64,000 nucleotides of DNA from positions 65,216 to 129,215 of the forward strand of contig JAGZOP010000002.1 in the NCBI GenBank assembly GCA_018383195.1, written 5' to 3'. Position 1 is the stretch's first letter. Each line of letters starts with the position of its first letter. The position numbers and the translations under genes were made by a program. Under the pieces are notes generated by a model. The model did no database searches, was not told the DNA's origin, and worked only from the letters and a program-made list of their open reading frames with translations. The stretch comes from Clostridiaceae bacterium (GTDB lineage Bacteria > Bacillota > Clostridia > Oscillospirales > Butyricicoccaceae). Below, in pieces: positions 44,490 through 53,091 of this stretch.

Positions 44490-46280
44490 TTAGCGAAGTT
44501 TGTTCTCCACCTCGTATGTCAGCTTTTCGATGAACTCATCCAGCACCATCTGCGCGGTTTCACCGGTCTTGCGGTCACGCACAGAGATAACGCCCTTTTC
44601 CTGATCCTTGTCGCCAAGCACAATCATATACGGCACCTTTTCAAGCTGTGCCTCGCGAATCTTCTTGCCGATCTTCTCGTTGCGCGCATCCATCTCGACA
44701 CGGAAGCCATGCTGTTCGAGCTGCGCCTTAATGTCGTATGCGTAGTCCACATTGCGGTCGGTCATGGGCATCATGCGCACCTGCTCAGGCGCCATCCAAG
44801 TCGGCAGCGCGCCTGCATACTCTTCAATGAGGTATGCCAGTGTGCGCTCATAGCAGCCCATCGAAGTGCGGTGGATGATATACGGCGTTTTCTTCTGTCC
44901 ATCCGCATCGGTATATTCCATGCCAAACTTTTCAGCGAGCAGCATATCAATCTGAATCGTAATGAGCGTATCTTCCTTGCCGTGTACATTTTTGTACTGA
45001 ATGTCCAGCTTGGGACCGTAGAATGCAGCCTCATCGATGCCAACCACATAATTTACGCCCAAGTCGTCCAGAATGTGCGCCATGGTATCCTGCGCCAGTT
45101 CCCACTGCTCGGCAGTACCCTCATACTTGTTGCCCGGATTTGCCGGATCCCACTGGGAGAAACGGAAGGTGCACTTTTCGAGCAGACCGAGCGTATCGAG
45201 ACAATACTTCGCCAGATCGAGGCAGCCCTTGAACTCTTCCTCAAGCTGATCGGGGCGCAGGATCAAATGACCTTCCGAAATGGTGAACTGACGCACGCGG
45301 ATGAGACCATGCATCTCGCCCGAATCCTCGTTGCGGAACAGGGTCGAAGTCTCGCCCAAACGCATCGGCAGATCACGGTAGGAGCGCGCACGGTTGAGGA
45401 AAACCTGATACTGGAACGGGCAGGTCATCGGACGCAGCGCAAAGCACTCCTTCTCTTCATCATGCGGGTCGCCCAGAATGAACATGCCGTCCAGATAGTG
45501 GTCCCAGTGACCGGAGATACGGTACAAATCACGCTTTGCCATCAGCGGGGTTTTGGTCAGCAGATAGCCGCGCTTCTGCTCCTCATCTTCAATCCAACGC
45601 TGCAAAATCTGAATGGTGCGTGCACCCTTGGGCAGCATAATCGGCAGTCCCTGTCCAATATAGTCAACCGTCGTGAAGTATTCCAGCTCTCTGCCGAGCT
45701 TGTTGTGGTCGCGCTTTTTCGCTTCTTCAACCGCTGCAAGGTATGCATCCAGTTCATCCTTCTTCGGGAATGCAGTGCCGTAGATACGTTGGAGCATCTT
45801 GCGGTTGGAATCGCCGCGCCAGTATGCGCCCGTCGCGCTCAGCAGCTTGATCGCATTACCCTTCACGCGGCCGGTGGAGTCCAGATGCGGACCGGCGCAC
45901 AGGTCGGTAAAGTCCCCCTGCTTATAGAACGAAATCGTCGCATCTTCAGGCAGGTCGTTGATCAGTTCGACCTTGTATGGCTCATCGCGCTCCTCCATGA
46001 ACTTGATCGCTTCTGCGCGCGGCAGTTCAAACCGCTCAAGCTTCAGCTTTTCCTTGCAGATCTTCTTCATCTCAGCTTCGAGCGCGTCCAGATGCTCCTG
46101 CGTAAAGCTGAACGGCGCATCAAAATCATAGTAGAAGCCGGTTTCGATCGCCGGGCCGATGGCAAGCTTCACTTCCGGATACAGGCGCTTAACTGCCTGT
46201 GCCAGAATATGAGAAACTGTATGGCGGTAGGTATCGCGGTATTCCGGATTTTCAAACGTGTACTTGTTTTCTTCAGACAT
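44490..46280 (-). CDS. thrS: Threonine--tRNA ligase lacking the TGS domain
   Basis: A class II synthetase, 596 aa. The first recognisable block (YRHTVSHILAQAVKRLYP) is the editing domain, so the roughly 60-residue N-terminal TGS domain of classical ThrRS is missing. The start ATG has AGGAGG nearby, so this is not a mis-called start. The zinc ligands are the Cys of RPMTCPFQYQVF, the His of EMHGLIRVRQF and the late His of IHRTSMGCYERTLAYLIEEYAG. The C-terminal anticodon-binding domain is complete. Controlled by the T-box leader in front. Confidence 0.96.
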   Translation of the reverse strand: MSEENKYTFENPEYRDTYRHTVSHILAQAVKRLYPEVKLAIGPAIETGFYYDFDAPFSFTQEHLDALEAEMKKICKEKLKLERFELPRAEAIKFMEERDEPYKVELINDLPEDATISFYKQGDFTDLCAGPHLDSTGRVKGNAIKLLSATGAYWRGDSNRKMLQRIYGTAFPKKDELDAYLAAVEEAKKRDHNKLGRELEYFTTVDYIGQGLPIMLPKGARTIQILQRWIEDEEQKRGYLLTKTPLMAKRDLYRISGHWDHYLDGMFILGDPHDEEKECFALRPMTCPFQYQVFLNRARSYRDLPMRLGETSTLFRNEDSGEMHGLIRVRQFTISEGHLILRPDQLEEEFKGCLDLAKYCLDTLGLLEKCTFRFSQWDPANPGNKYEGTAEQWELAQDTMAHILDDLGVNYVVGIDEAAFYGPKLDIQYKNVHGKEDTLITIQIDMLLAEKFGMEYTDADGQKKTPYIIHRTSMGCYERTLAYLIEEYAGALPTWMAPEQVRMMPMTDRNVDYAYDIKAQLEQHGFRVEMDARNEKIGKKIREAQLEKVPYMIVLGDKDQEKGVISVRDRKTGETAQMVLDEFIEKLTYEVENKLR

Positions 46281-46313
46281 AATTCTTCCTCCTTTGTCAT
46301 TCGCGGGGAGAAC

Positions 46314-46588
46314 AAAAAAAGCCCACCCCCGACATAAAATCAGGGGTGAGCTTATAGCATCCTATAATAACCCACGGTTCCACCCTGCTTGCAAGCTTCC
46401 GCAACCGAAAGCTGCCGCTCTGGAATCCGTAACGTGGACAAACCGGCGCGGAATACTTGGTTTCCTCCGCGCAGCTCAGGAGCCGGTCGGCTTTTCCCGA
46501 TCTTTACGACCACTTCCAGCCATGGTGGTCGCTCTCTGAAAAGATATCTGCGGACAAGCCAGTTTCCTTCATTGCTTTTCTATTATTG
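46314..46588 (-). promoter_or_regulatory. T-box riboswitch leader of thrS
   Basis: The T-box core AGGGTGGAACCGTGGG is the minus-strand read of 46371-46386. The terminator hairpin pairs 46321-46329 with 46343-46351 and is followed by a seven-base U-run. Stem I has the AGAGAG element. By traced pairing the specifier codon is probably ACC (Thr), complementary to 46485-46487. Transcription should continue into thrS when tRNA-Thr is uncharged. Confidence 0.93.
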
Positions 46589-46594
46589 GATTCT

Positions 46595-46623
46595 ATGATA
46601 CACCAGCAAAAGCCGTTTGTCAA
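46595..46623 (-). promoter_or_regulatory. Promoter of the thrS T-box transcript
   Basis: TTGACA (46623-46618), 17 bp, TATCAT (46600-46595) on the minus strand. Confidence 0.82.
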
Positions 46624-46652
46624 TCGTGCATCCCGCCGATTTTACGAACTTT

Positions 46653-47201
46653 TTATCCCTGTGCCGACACCTTTCCGCCGCCCTGCTGAATCCGCTCACA
46701 GAGCAGATTATAAAATGCAGCTTTCTCTTCGCCAGCCGCAAACGCACGAAACGGCACAATAATCGCCGCCATGGCGCCGACATAAATAAAGTAATGTTCA
46801 CTGTCCTCTGTGACGCGCTCCACCACACTGTATTCATACCGGCTGTCCTCTCCGCCGCCTGTCAGGGTAAGCTGCTTCTCACCCACTGTAAGCGTTTTTT
46901 CTGAACAGATATTCTGGTTCTGCGGCTGAGAGAGCATGCGCAGCACCCCCTTCCGGACGCGGCGCGTCATCAGCCGCGGCGTTAAAAAATAAACCGCCAG
47001 CGCAAGCACCGCATATGCGGCTGCAATCGCTGCATTCAGCAGCCCCAGCAAATCCATCAGGATGCATCCGCCAATCAGAATCAATGCCGCGCTAACAAGC
47101 CGTGTATTGCGGACATTTTTTCTCATCACCGGACTGGTGTTGATATAGCTCAGGTTAAAAGCAACAAAATCCTCAGGTACGACCTGATAAGTAATCTCCA
47201 T
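46653..47201 (-). CDS. YcxB family membrane protein
   Basis: A 182-aa protein with a YcxB-like C-terminal domain (YEYSVVERVTEDSEHYFIYVGAMAAIIVPFRAF). Two helices lie at about 36-70. The N-terminus starts MEITYQVVPEDFVAFNLSY, typical of the family. Function unknown. It follows the VOC gene by 50 bases and may share its promoter. Confidence 0.8.
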   Translation of the reverse strand: MEITYQVVPEDFVAFNLSYINTSPVMRKNVRNTRLVSAALILIGGCILMDLLGLLNAAIAAAYAVLALAVYFLTPRLMTRRVRKGVLRMLSQPQNQNICSEKTLTVGEKQLTLTGGGEDSRYEYSVVERVTEDSEHYFIYVGAMAAIIVPFRAFAAGEEKAAFYNLLCERIQQGGGKVSAQG

Positions 47202-47251
47202 ACACTGATTTTCCTTTCCACTTTCGTATCGCGGACAAAATATAAGCGCCG

Positions 47252-47650
47252 TTACATTCTCTGCATCAGTTCAATCTGTTCCCCGCTTGGACCGGTAAAG
47301 AACGCGTTGCGCACCCCGCCAAACAGCGCCGGCATTTCTGTAATGCCGCCGAGGAAGGAATCCACGCCGCGTGCCTTGACCTCCGTAATCGCCGCTTCCA
47401 AATCGTCAACTTCAATCGCAATATGCCGGAACGCATCGTTCTGAACCGCAACCGGCGCTCCGCCGCCCGGCTGCACGACCTCGAGCGCAAACCCGCAGAT
47501 CTCAATCATTGCCAGCTGATTGACCCACTGCGGCTTTTGTGCTTCGCCGCGCATGGTGCACTTGCCGCCCAGATTCTCATAAAATGCGATGGTCTTTTCC
47601 AAATCGTCGGTAAACAGCGCGACATGCGCCAGTCCTTTCCAAGTGTTCAT
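47252..47650 (-). CDS. VOC family protein (glyoxalase/dioxygenase fold)
   Basis: 132 aa. Two beta-alpha-beta-beta-beta modules are visible: GLAHVALFTDDLEKTIAFYENLGGKC and FRHIAIEVDDLEAAITEVKARGVDS. The end, FFTGPSGEQIELMQRM, has the glyoxalase I-type metal ligand Glu, and His8 and His in FRHIAIEV are the other likely ligands. It could be a lactoylglutathione lyase-like or methylmalonyl-CoA epimerase-like enzyme. The substrate is not determinable. Confidence 0.88.
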   Translation of the reverse strand: MNTWKGLAHVALFTDDLEKTIAFYENLGGKCTMRGEAQKPQWVNQLAMIEICGFALEVVQPGGGAPVAVQNDAFRHIAIEVDDLEAAITEVKARGVDSFLGGITEMPALFGGVRNAFFTGPSGEQIELMQRM

Positions 47651-47695
47651 ATCCTGTTCCTCCTTGTTCCTTGCAGCACACGCTGCTTCTTTCCC

Positions 47696-47724
47696 ATTAT
47701 AACAAGTCCCACAGGCAGAAGCAA
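47696..47724 (-). promoter_or_regulatory. Promoter of the VOC gene
   Basis: TTGCTT (47724-47719), 17 bp, TATAAT (47701-47696) on the minus strand. AGGAGG lies eight bases ahead of the start codon. Confidence 0.78.
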
Positions 47725-47830
47725 CTATTCATCCAATACAAAGACAGCATATCCTCCCCCAATGTACAGGCTGCCTTTTCAGCGGCGCCGGAATCTTTAC
47801 AGAAATTTAACGATTACGTCTTGGATTCTA

Positions 47831-47839
47831 TGCTATAAT
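47831..47839 (+). promoter_or_regulatory. Extended -10 promoter of the AI-2E family gene
   Basis: TGC then TATAAT (47834-47839), about 60 bases before the ATG; no clear -35. Confidence 0.6.
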
Positions 47840-47898
47840 ATCCAAAGCAATATGGCGAATTTTACCTTTCACACACATTTGGGTTAGGAGTAAAATTT

Positions 47899-49068
47899 AT
47901 GGATTTGAACCGTAAGAACATGCAGAAAATTGCGATGCTTATCGCTTTTGCCATTCTATTAAATGTAGGACTGCAAAAGTATGAACTCTTCTTCTCTGCC
48001 GTCCGCACACTGATGCATTTGGTGATGCCGTTTATCATCGGCGGTGCGCTTGCTTTTATTTTAAATGTCCCCATGCGCTTTTTGGAAACCAAACTTTTTC
48101 CACGCCGCTATGGACGCAAACCCAATCCGCTCTATCGTATGCGCCGTCTGCTTTCGCTTGTGCTCACATTTGCGTTGGTTGTCGCAGTGTTATGCATCCT
48201 AGTGCTCATGGTCGTGCCCGAAATGGCGCGCTCCGTTCTGACCATCGGCGAACGTATTCCGGCATTTTTCAATCAGCTTATGCAATATGTTGACACGCTT
48301 TCGCGGCAATATCCGGATTTTTTTGCCGAAATTGAATCATTTTTTGCCGATTGGAGTCAAATCGACTGGAAATCCATCACACAAAAAGTATGGGATTTCT
48401 TCACAAACAGAAATGTGCTCGGCAGCACCTTCAATGTTGCTTCCACCATCATTGGCACATTCACGAATTTCGTCATCGGTCTGGTCTTCGCCATCTATCT
48501 GCTGCTGCAAAAAGAAAAACTCGGCGGTCAGTTCAAGCGTGTGCTGTATTCGTTTGTTCCGGAAAGCAAAGCCGATTATTTTCTGGAAATCTGCCAGCTT
48601 TCGAGCAACACCTTTTCAAATTTCATCTCCGGTCAATGTCTGGAAGCCTGCATCCTTGGGCTGATGTTCTTCGTCTCTATGTCCCTGCTGCACATGCCCT
48701 ATGCAATGATTATTTCAATGCTCATTGGCGTAACTGCACTGATCCCTATTTTCGGCGCGTTTATCGGCTGCGGCGTCGGCGTATTCCTGATTCTGATTGT
48801 CAGCCCGATTCAGGCGCTGTGGTTTCTTGTGCTCTTCCTTGTCATGCAGCAGATTGAGGGCAATCTGGTTTACCCGCATGTTGTCGGAAATTCGGTCGGT
48901 CTGCCGTCCATCTGGGTGCTCATGGCGGTTACGCTCGGTGCAAGCACAATGGGTGTCCTGGGTATGATTATCAATATCCCGTTATTTTCGATTGTATACG
49001 CCCTTTTGCGCCAGACCGTGCGCCGTCGATTGCATGAAAAAGGAATCGACCGCAGCAAGCTGCGGTAA
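47899..49068 (+). CDS. AI-2E family transporter (YdiK/PerM-like)
   Basis: A polytopic membrane protein, 389 aa, with about seven or eight helices: one to two near 10-60, one near 75-100, then a soluble stretch around 105-165. The conserved C-terminal set of helices contains the family signature GVTALIPIFGAFIGCG (near 275-290) and GNLVYPHVVGNSVGLPS. Family members have been linked to sodium/proton exchange, autoinducer export and sporulation; which applies here is unknown. Ribosome site TTAGGAG precedes the ATG. Confidence 0.9.
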   Translation: MDLNRKNMQKIAMLIAFAILLNVGLQKYELFFSAVRTLMHLVMPFIIGGALAFILNVPMRFLETKLFPRRYGRKPNPLYRMRRLLSLVLTFALVVAVLCILVLMVVPEMARSVLTIGERIPAFFNQLMQYVDTLSRQYPDFFAEIESFFADWSQIDWKSITQKVWDFFTNRNVLGSTFNVASTIIGTFTNFVIGLVFAIYLLLQKEKLGGQFKRVLYSFVPESKADYFLEICQLSSNTFSNFISGQCLEACILGLMFFVSMSLLHMPYAMIISMLIGVTALIPIFGAFIGCGVGVFLILIVSPIQALWFLVLFLVMQQIEGNLVYPHVVGNSVGLPSIWVLMAVTLGASTMGVLGMIINIPLFSIVYALLRQTVRRRLHEKGIDRSKLR

Positions 49069-49101
49069 AAATGAACATGATGTAAATCTTGTCACACCCC
49101 C

Positions 49102-49130
49102 TTGATTTTTCATGGGCACAGTATTATGAT
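49102..49130 (+). promoter_or_regulatory. Promoter of htpG
   Basis: TTGATT (49102-49107), 17 bp, TATGAT (49125-49130). The expected start at about 49137 lies immediately ahead of a CIRCE element. Confidence 0.82.
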
Positions 49131-49138
49131 TATCTGTG

Positions 49139-49165
49139 TTAGCACTCAAGGCATTAGAGTGCCAA
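49139..49165 (+). promoter_or_regulatory. CIRCE operator (HrcA binding site) upstream of htpG
   Basis: TTAGCACTC at 49139-49147, a nine-base spacer, and GAGTGCCAA at 49157-49165. This matches the CIRCE consensus at 17 of 18 arm positions, the exception being C for T in the right arm. It overlaps the start of the transcript, the usual place for HrcA repression. Confidence 0.9.
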
Positions 49166-49198
49166 TCGACAAATTTAAGTTTTAGAGGTGTATTCTCC

Positions 49199-51094
49199 AT
49201 GGCAAAGAAAGAGTTTCAGGCGGAATCCAAGCGTCTGCTCGATCTGATGATTCACTCCATCTATACCCATCACGAAATTTTCCTGCGCGAACTGATCTCC
49301 AACGCATCGGATGCAACCGATAAGCTGTATTATAACGCGATGCAGGAAGGCAAAACAGGCATCACCCGCGATTCCCTGCCGATTCATATTGCGCTCGACA
49401 AGGAAGCGCGTACGCTGACCATCTCCGACCACGGCTGCGGTATGACCGCCGCTGAACTGGAGGAAAACCTTGGCACCATTGCCCGTTCCGGTTCGCTTGC
49501 CTTTAAGCAGCAGATGGACAAAGCCGAAGATGTCGATATCATCGGTCAATTTGGCGTCGGTTTCTATGCAGCATTTATGGTCGCAAAGACGGTCACCGTT
49601 ACCTCCCGCTCGGAAAAGACCGGCGAGGCAAACTGCTGGGTTTCTGACGGCGCGGACGGCTACACCATCACCCCCGCAGAAAAGGCAGAAGCCGGCACCG
49701 ATATCGTCCTGACCATCAAGGACAACACCGAGACCGAAAACTACGACGAATATCTGGAGCCGTACCGCATCCAGTCCATCGTGCGCAAGTATTCCGACTA
49801 CATCCGTTACCCCATCCAGATGGACATGCCCCGCAGCCGCATGAAGGAAGGCTGTGACCCGGAAAAGCCGGAGTACGAGGATTACATGGAACTGACCACG
49901 CTGAACTCCATGGTTCCGATCTGGAAAAAGGCAAAGAGCGAACTCAAGGATGAGGACTATAATAATTTCTATAAGTCCAAGTATTATGATTTTAAGGACC
50001 CAGTTCGCCATATCCATATGAATACCGAGGGTGCTGTCACCTTTAACGCCCTGCTGTTTATCCCGGCAAGCGCGCCCTTCAATTACTACACCAAGGACTA
50101 TGAAAAGGGCTTGCAGCTGTACTCCAACGGCGTGCTCATTATGGAGCGCTGTGCCGATTTGCTGCCTGACCATTTCAATTTTGTGCGCGGTTTGGTCGAT
50201 ACCGCTGACCTGTCGCTCAACATCTCGCGCGAAATGCTTCAGCATGACCGTCATCTCAAGCTGATTGCTTCCAATCTGGAAAAGAAAATCAAGTCCGAAC
50301 TGCTGAGCCTGCTGAAAAATGACCGCGAGAAGTATGAAACCTTCTTCAAGGCATTTGGCATGCAGCTCAAGTACGGCGCATACGTTGAATACGGCGCGCA
50401 CAAGGAACTGCTTCGGGATCTGCTGATGTACCACTCTGTGGCAAACGATAAAATGGTAACCCTCGATGAGTATGTTGCCGGCATGAAAGAGGATCAGAAG
50501 TATATTTACTACGCCTGCGGCGAAAGCACGGCAAAAATCAGCCTGCTGCCCCAGATGGAGCGTCTGCGTGACAAGGGCTATGATGTGCTGTGCATGACCG
50601 ACAACATCGACGAATTCTGCATCAAGATGATGCGCGACTACAAGGACAAGGAATTCAAGTCCATCACAGACGGTGATCTTGGTCTTGAAAGTGAGGACGA
50701 AAAGCAGGAAGTTGAAAAACTGACCGAGGAAAATAAGGATCTGCTCGCACAGATGAAGGAAGCGCTCGGGGATAAGGTTTCCAAGGTGCAGCTGACTTCT
50801 CGCCTCAAGAGCCATCCATGCTGCCTGTCCACCGAGGGCATGATCTCCCTCGAGATGGAGAAGGTGCTCGCAGAGCAGCGCATGGGGGACGAGCAGACGG
50901 TCAAGGCAGAGCGTGTGCTCGAGCTGAACGCCGGTCATCCGATTTTCCAAAAGCTCATCTCTCTGTCCGGCGATGCAGAAAAACTCAAAACCTATACGCA
51001 GATTCTGTATGCGCAGGCACAGCTGATTGAAGGGCTCTCGCTCGAAGATCCGGTTTCCTATGCCAACGCCGTATGCAGCCTTCTGTCTGAATAA
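49199..51094 (+). CDS. htpG: Molecular chaperone HtpG (Hsp90)
   Basis: A cytosolic ATP-dependent chaperone. The start at 49199 has AGAGGTG upstream, giving 631 aa, the normal length. The N-terminal GHKL ATPase domain shows FLRELISNASDATDKL (Glu and Asn of the ATP site), DHGCGMT and GQFGVGFYAAFMV. The middle domain has NISREMLQHDR (the catalytic Arg loop), and the C-terminal dimerisation domain follows. A heat-shock CIRCE site controls it. Confidence 0.97.
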   Translation: MAKKEFQAESKRLLDLMIHSIYTHHEIFLRELISNASDATDKLYYNAMQEGKTGITRDSLPIHIALDKEARTLTISDHGCGMTAAELEENLGTIARSGSLAFKQQMDKAEDVDIIGQFGVGFYAAFMVAKTVTVTSRSEKTGEANCWVSDGADGYTITPAEKAEAGTDIVLTIKDNTETENYDEYLEPYRIQSIVRKYSDYIRYPIQMDMPRSRMKEGCDPEKPEYEDYMELTTLNSMVPIWKKAKSELKDEDYNNFYKSKYYDFKDPVRHIHMNTEGAVTFNALLFIPASAPFNYYTKDYEKGLQLYSNGVLIMERCADLLPDHFNFVRGLVDTADLSLNISREMLQHDRHLKLIASNLEKKIKSELLSLLKNDREKYETFFKAFGMQLKYGAYVEYGAHKELLRDLLMYHSVANDKMVTLDEYVAGMKEDQKYIYYACGESTAKISLLPQMERLRDKGYDVLCMTDNIDEFCIKMMRDYKDKEFKSITDGDLGLESEDEKQEVEKLTEENKDLLAQMKEALGDKVSKVQLTSRLKSHPCCLSTEGMISLEMEKVLAEQRMGDEQTVKAERVLELNAGHPIFQKLISLSGDAEKLKTYTQILYAQAQLIEGLSLEDPVSYANAVCSLLSE

Positions 51095-51122
51095 CCGCAA
51101 ATAACCCTTAAGGAGGACCGAG

Positions 51123-52013
51123 ATGCAAAGATTACTGTTTATCGTAAACCCGAATTCGGGAAAAGGCGAAATGCGCCATCAGGCGATCGACTGCATCGAC
51201 CGTTTTGTCAAAGCAGGCTATGAAGTCACCGTTTACACGACGCAGCAGTCCGGCGACGCGACGCGCATTGTCGTGGACCGCGGCAGCGCCTTCGATCTGA
51301 TTGTGTGTAGCGGCGGCGACGGCACACTGAACGAATGTGTCGGCGGTCTGATGCAGCTGGATGAAAAACCCGCACTCGGCTACATTCCCTCCGGTACGAC
51401 AAACGATTTTGCAAACAGTCTCGGCATTCCCAAAAAGGCTTTGGACGCGGCGGAACTGATTTTGAACAGCCTGCCGTACAGCGTTGATGTGGGCAGCTTC
51501 AATAACCGTTTCTTCACCTACGTTGCCGGCTTCGGCGCTTTCACCGAGGTTGCATACTCCACCCCGCAAAACACCAAAAACGCCCTTGGACGCATGGCAT
51601 ATATTCTGGAAGGAATCAAATCTCTTCCAACTCTGCAAACCTATCATGTCAAGGTCGAATGTGAGGACCGCACGATTGAAGATGATTTCATTTTCGGCAT
51701 GGTAACGAACGCCACCACTGTTGGCGGGTTCAAAGGCATCGTACACAATGTCGGTCTGGATGACGGTCTGTTTGAAGTTTTTCTGGTCAAAGCGCCGACC
51801 AATCCTCTGGCACTTCAGCAGATCATCAACGAACTGCTGATCGCGCCGGAGGATAATAAGCAGATTCTCCGGTTCAAGGCGCCCTATGTGCGCTTTACCG
51901 CTGACCGAGAAATGCCGTGGACGCTGGACGGCGAATTTGGCGGCGCGCCGCACATGGCTGAGATCACCAATCACCGTCAGGCGCTGCATATCTTTGTAGG
52001 CGGCTCAAAATAA
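51123..52013 (+). CDS. YegS/DagK-type lipid kinase
   Basis: A diacylglycerol kinase catalytic-domain protein, 296 aa. The NPNSGKG start motif (residues 9-15), the GGDGTLNECVGGL nucleotide site (about 62-74), YIPSGTTNDFANSLG (near 89-103) and the C-terminal GEFGGAPH-type strand place it with YegS/Rv2252/BmrU and DgkB. It probably recycles diacylglycerol to phosphatidic acid, but sphingosine-like substrates are possible. It follows htpG by 28 bases and has its own GGAGG site. Confidence 0.92.
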   Translation: MQRLLFIVNPNSGKGEMRHQAIDCIDRFVKAGYEVTVYTTQQSGDATRIVVDRGSAFDLIVCSGGDGTLNECVGGLMQLDEKPALGYIPSGTTNDFANSLGIPKKALDAAELILNSLPYSVDVGSFNNRFFTYVAGFGAFTEVAYSTPQNTKNALGRMAYILEGIKSLPTLQTYHVKVECEDRTIEDDFIFGMVTNATTVGGFKGIVHNVGLDDGLFEVFLVKAPTNPLALQQIINELLIAPEDNKQILRFKAPYVRFTADREMPWTLDGEFGGAPHMAEITNHRQALHIFVGGSK

Positions 52014-52032
52014 AATCGTTCTGAAAAAGCAA

Positions 52033-52065
52033 AACGCCTGACGAATTTTTTCTTCGTCAGGCGTT
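52033..52065. terminator. Bidirectional terminator after the lipid kinase
   Basis: A 13-bp stem pairing AACGCCTGACGAA with TTCGTCAGGCGTT, between converging genes. Confidence 0.85.
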
Positions 52066-52077
52066 GTCTTTTCCGCT

Positions 52078-52242
52078 TTACTTTACGGTAAAGCTCTCAC
52101 AATCCGTGCACTGCACTTGCGTTGGATTGGTTTCGTGGGTACCAACGGTGATTGTGTCCAGCGCGCAATAATCACTGCTGCCGCAATGATGTGCACACTG
52201 AGTTACTGTACAGCGGATCGACTTATTTGCATGGTTGTTCAT
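52078..52242 (-). CDS. DUF1540 domain-containing protein
   Basis: A 54-aa protein. The ATG at 52242 has GGAGG eight bases upstream; longer upstream frame is not supported. The single domain (IRCTVTQCAHHCGSSDYCALDTITVGTH ... QCTDCESF) has the family's six Cys, probably a small metal-binding fold. It is divergent from rubrerythrin, with a 200-base intergenic region between them. Confidence 0.88.
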   Translation of the reverse strand: MNNHANKSIRCTVTQCAHHCGSSDYCALDTITVGTHETNPTQVQCTDCESFTVK

Positions 52243-52364
52243 TTTAAATTCCTCCTTCGGTTGGTTTGAATCTATTGTGTCCGCAACAGACACAGCTTAT
52301 ACGAAATATCTCTACATATTTATCTGTGTGGTGAGAAAAACTTATTTTGCTGTGAATATTTTTC

Positions 52365-52393
52365 TCGACTTTTGCGGTATGATTAGATATATT
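52365..52393 (+). promoter_or_regulatory. Promoter of rubrerythrin
   Basis: TCGACT (52365-52370), 17 bp, TATATT (52388-52393). The predicted start near 52400 falls inside the palindrome at 52392-52420. Confidence 0.65.
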
Positions 52394-52420
52394 ATAGATA
52401 AGAATTATTCTTATCTATAA
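52392..52420 (+). promoter_or_regulatory. Perfect 29-bp palindrome, candidate Fur/PerR-family operator
   Basis: TTATAGATAAGAAT (52392-52405), a single T (52406), then the exact reverse complement ATTCTTATCTATAA (52407-52420). It overlaps the -10 and start of the rubrerythrin promoter. The central 7-1-7 arrangement resembles Fur/PerR boxes but is not an exact match to either consensus. A repressor site is the likeliest role; an RNA hairpin is the alternative. Confidence 0.65.
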
Positions 52421-52442
52421 GCAAATGAAAGGAGCAATTACG

Positions 52443-52982
52443 ATGTCGAATTTAAAGGGTACCAAAACGGAAGCGAATCTGATAACTGCTTTTGCAGGAG
52501 AATCTCAGGCACGAAACAAGTATACCTACTATGCATCCAAGGCCAGAAAGGACGGCTACGTTCAAATCGCAGAAATCTTCGAAGAAACTGCGGCGAATGA
52601 AAAGGAACATGCAAAGATCTGGTTCAAGCTGCTCCATGACGGAATCCCCTCGACTCCGGAAAACCTTGCAGATGCAGCTGCCGGCGAGAACTATGAGTGG
52701 ACCGATATGTACGCAACCTTTGCCAAGGAAGCCCGCGAAGAGGGTTTTGACCGCATCGCTTATCTGTTTGAGTCGGTCGGCGCGATTGAAAAAGAACACG
52801 AGGAGCGTTACCGCGAGCTGCTTGCAAATATCGAAGGCGGTCTGGTATTCTCCCGCGATGGCGATATGATGTGGCAGTGCTCGAACTGCGGCCATATCCA
52901 TATCGGCAAAACGGCTCCTGAAATCTGTCCAGTTTGCGATCATCCACAGGCATATTTCCAGCTGCGCGCACAAAATTATTGA
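52443..52982 (+). CDS. rbr: Rubrerythrin
   Basis: A non-haem diiron peroxidase that protects anaerobes from hydrogen peroxide. The ATG at 52443 follows AAAGGAG by eight bases; 179 aa. A ferritin-like four-helix domain (about 1-135) has the diiron Glu/His motifs AGESQARNKY, EETAANEKEHAK and VGAIEKEHEERY. The C-terminal rubredoxin domain has Cys146, Cys149, Cys162 and Cys165 (CSNC and CPVC). Electrons would come from NADH or rubredoxin-type donors. Confidence 0.96.
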   Translation: MSNLKGTKTEANLITAFAGESQARNKYTYYASKARKDGYVQIAEIFEETAANEKEHAKIWFKLLHDGIPSTPENLADAAAGENYEWTDMYATFAKEAREEGFDRIAYLFESVGAIEKEHEERYRELLANIEGGLVFSRDGDMMWQCSNCGHIHIGKTAPEICPVCDHPQAYFQLRAQNY

Positions 52983-52997
52983 TGCATTTCTCTCAAA

Positions 52998-53026
52998 ATC
53001 CTCCGGAAATTCCGGAGGATTTTTTT
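52998..53026 (+). terminator. Terminator of rubrerythrin
   Basis: A 10-bp stem (ATCCTCCGGA with TCCGGAGGAT) followed by six T. Confidence 0.92.
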
Positions 53027-53027
53027 C

Positions 53028-53056
53028 TTGCGTTCTTTGTGAAATACCAGTATACT
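53028..53056 (+). promoter_or_regulatory. Promoter of the methyltransferase gene
   Basis: TTGCGT (53028-53033), 17 bp, TATACT (53051-53056). Confidence 0.75.
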
Positions 53057-53091
53057 TACCTTTAGAAAAAAGTATTAAGGGAGCTATGACC

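Noticed and set aside
44445..46337. 630-codon plus-strand open frame antisense to thrS
   Set aside because: Shadow of thrS and its T-box terminator; no recognisable domain.
49175..51100. 641-codon minus-strand open frame antisense to htpG
   Set aside because: Shadow of htpG; the translation has no coherent motifs.
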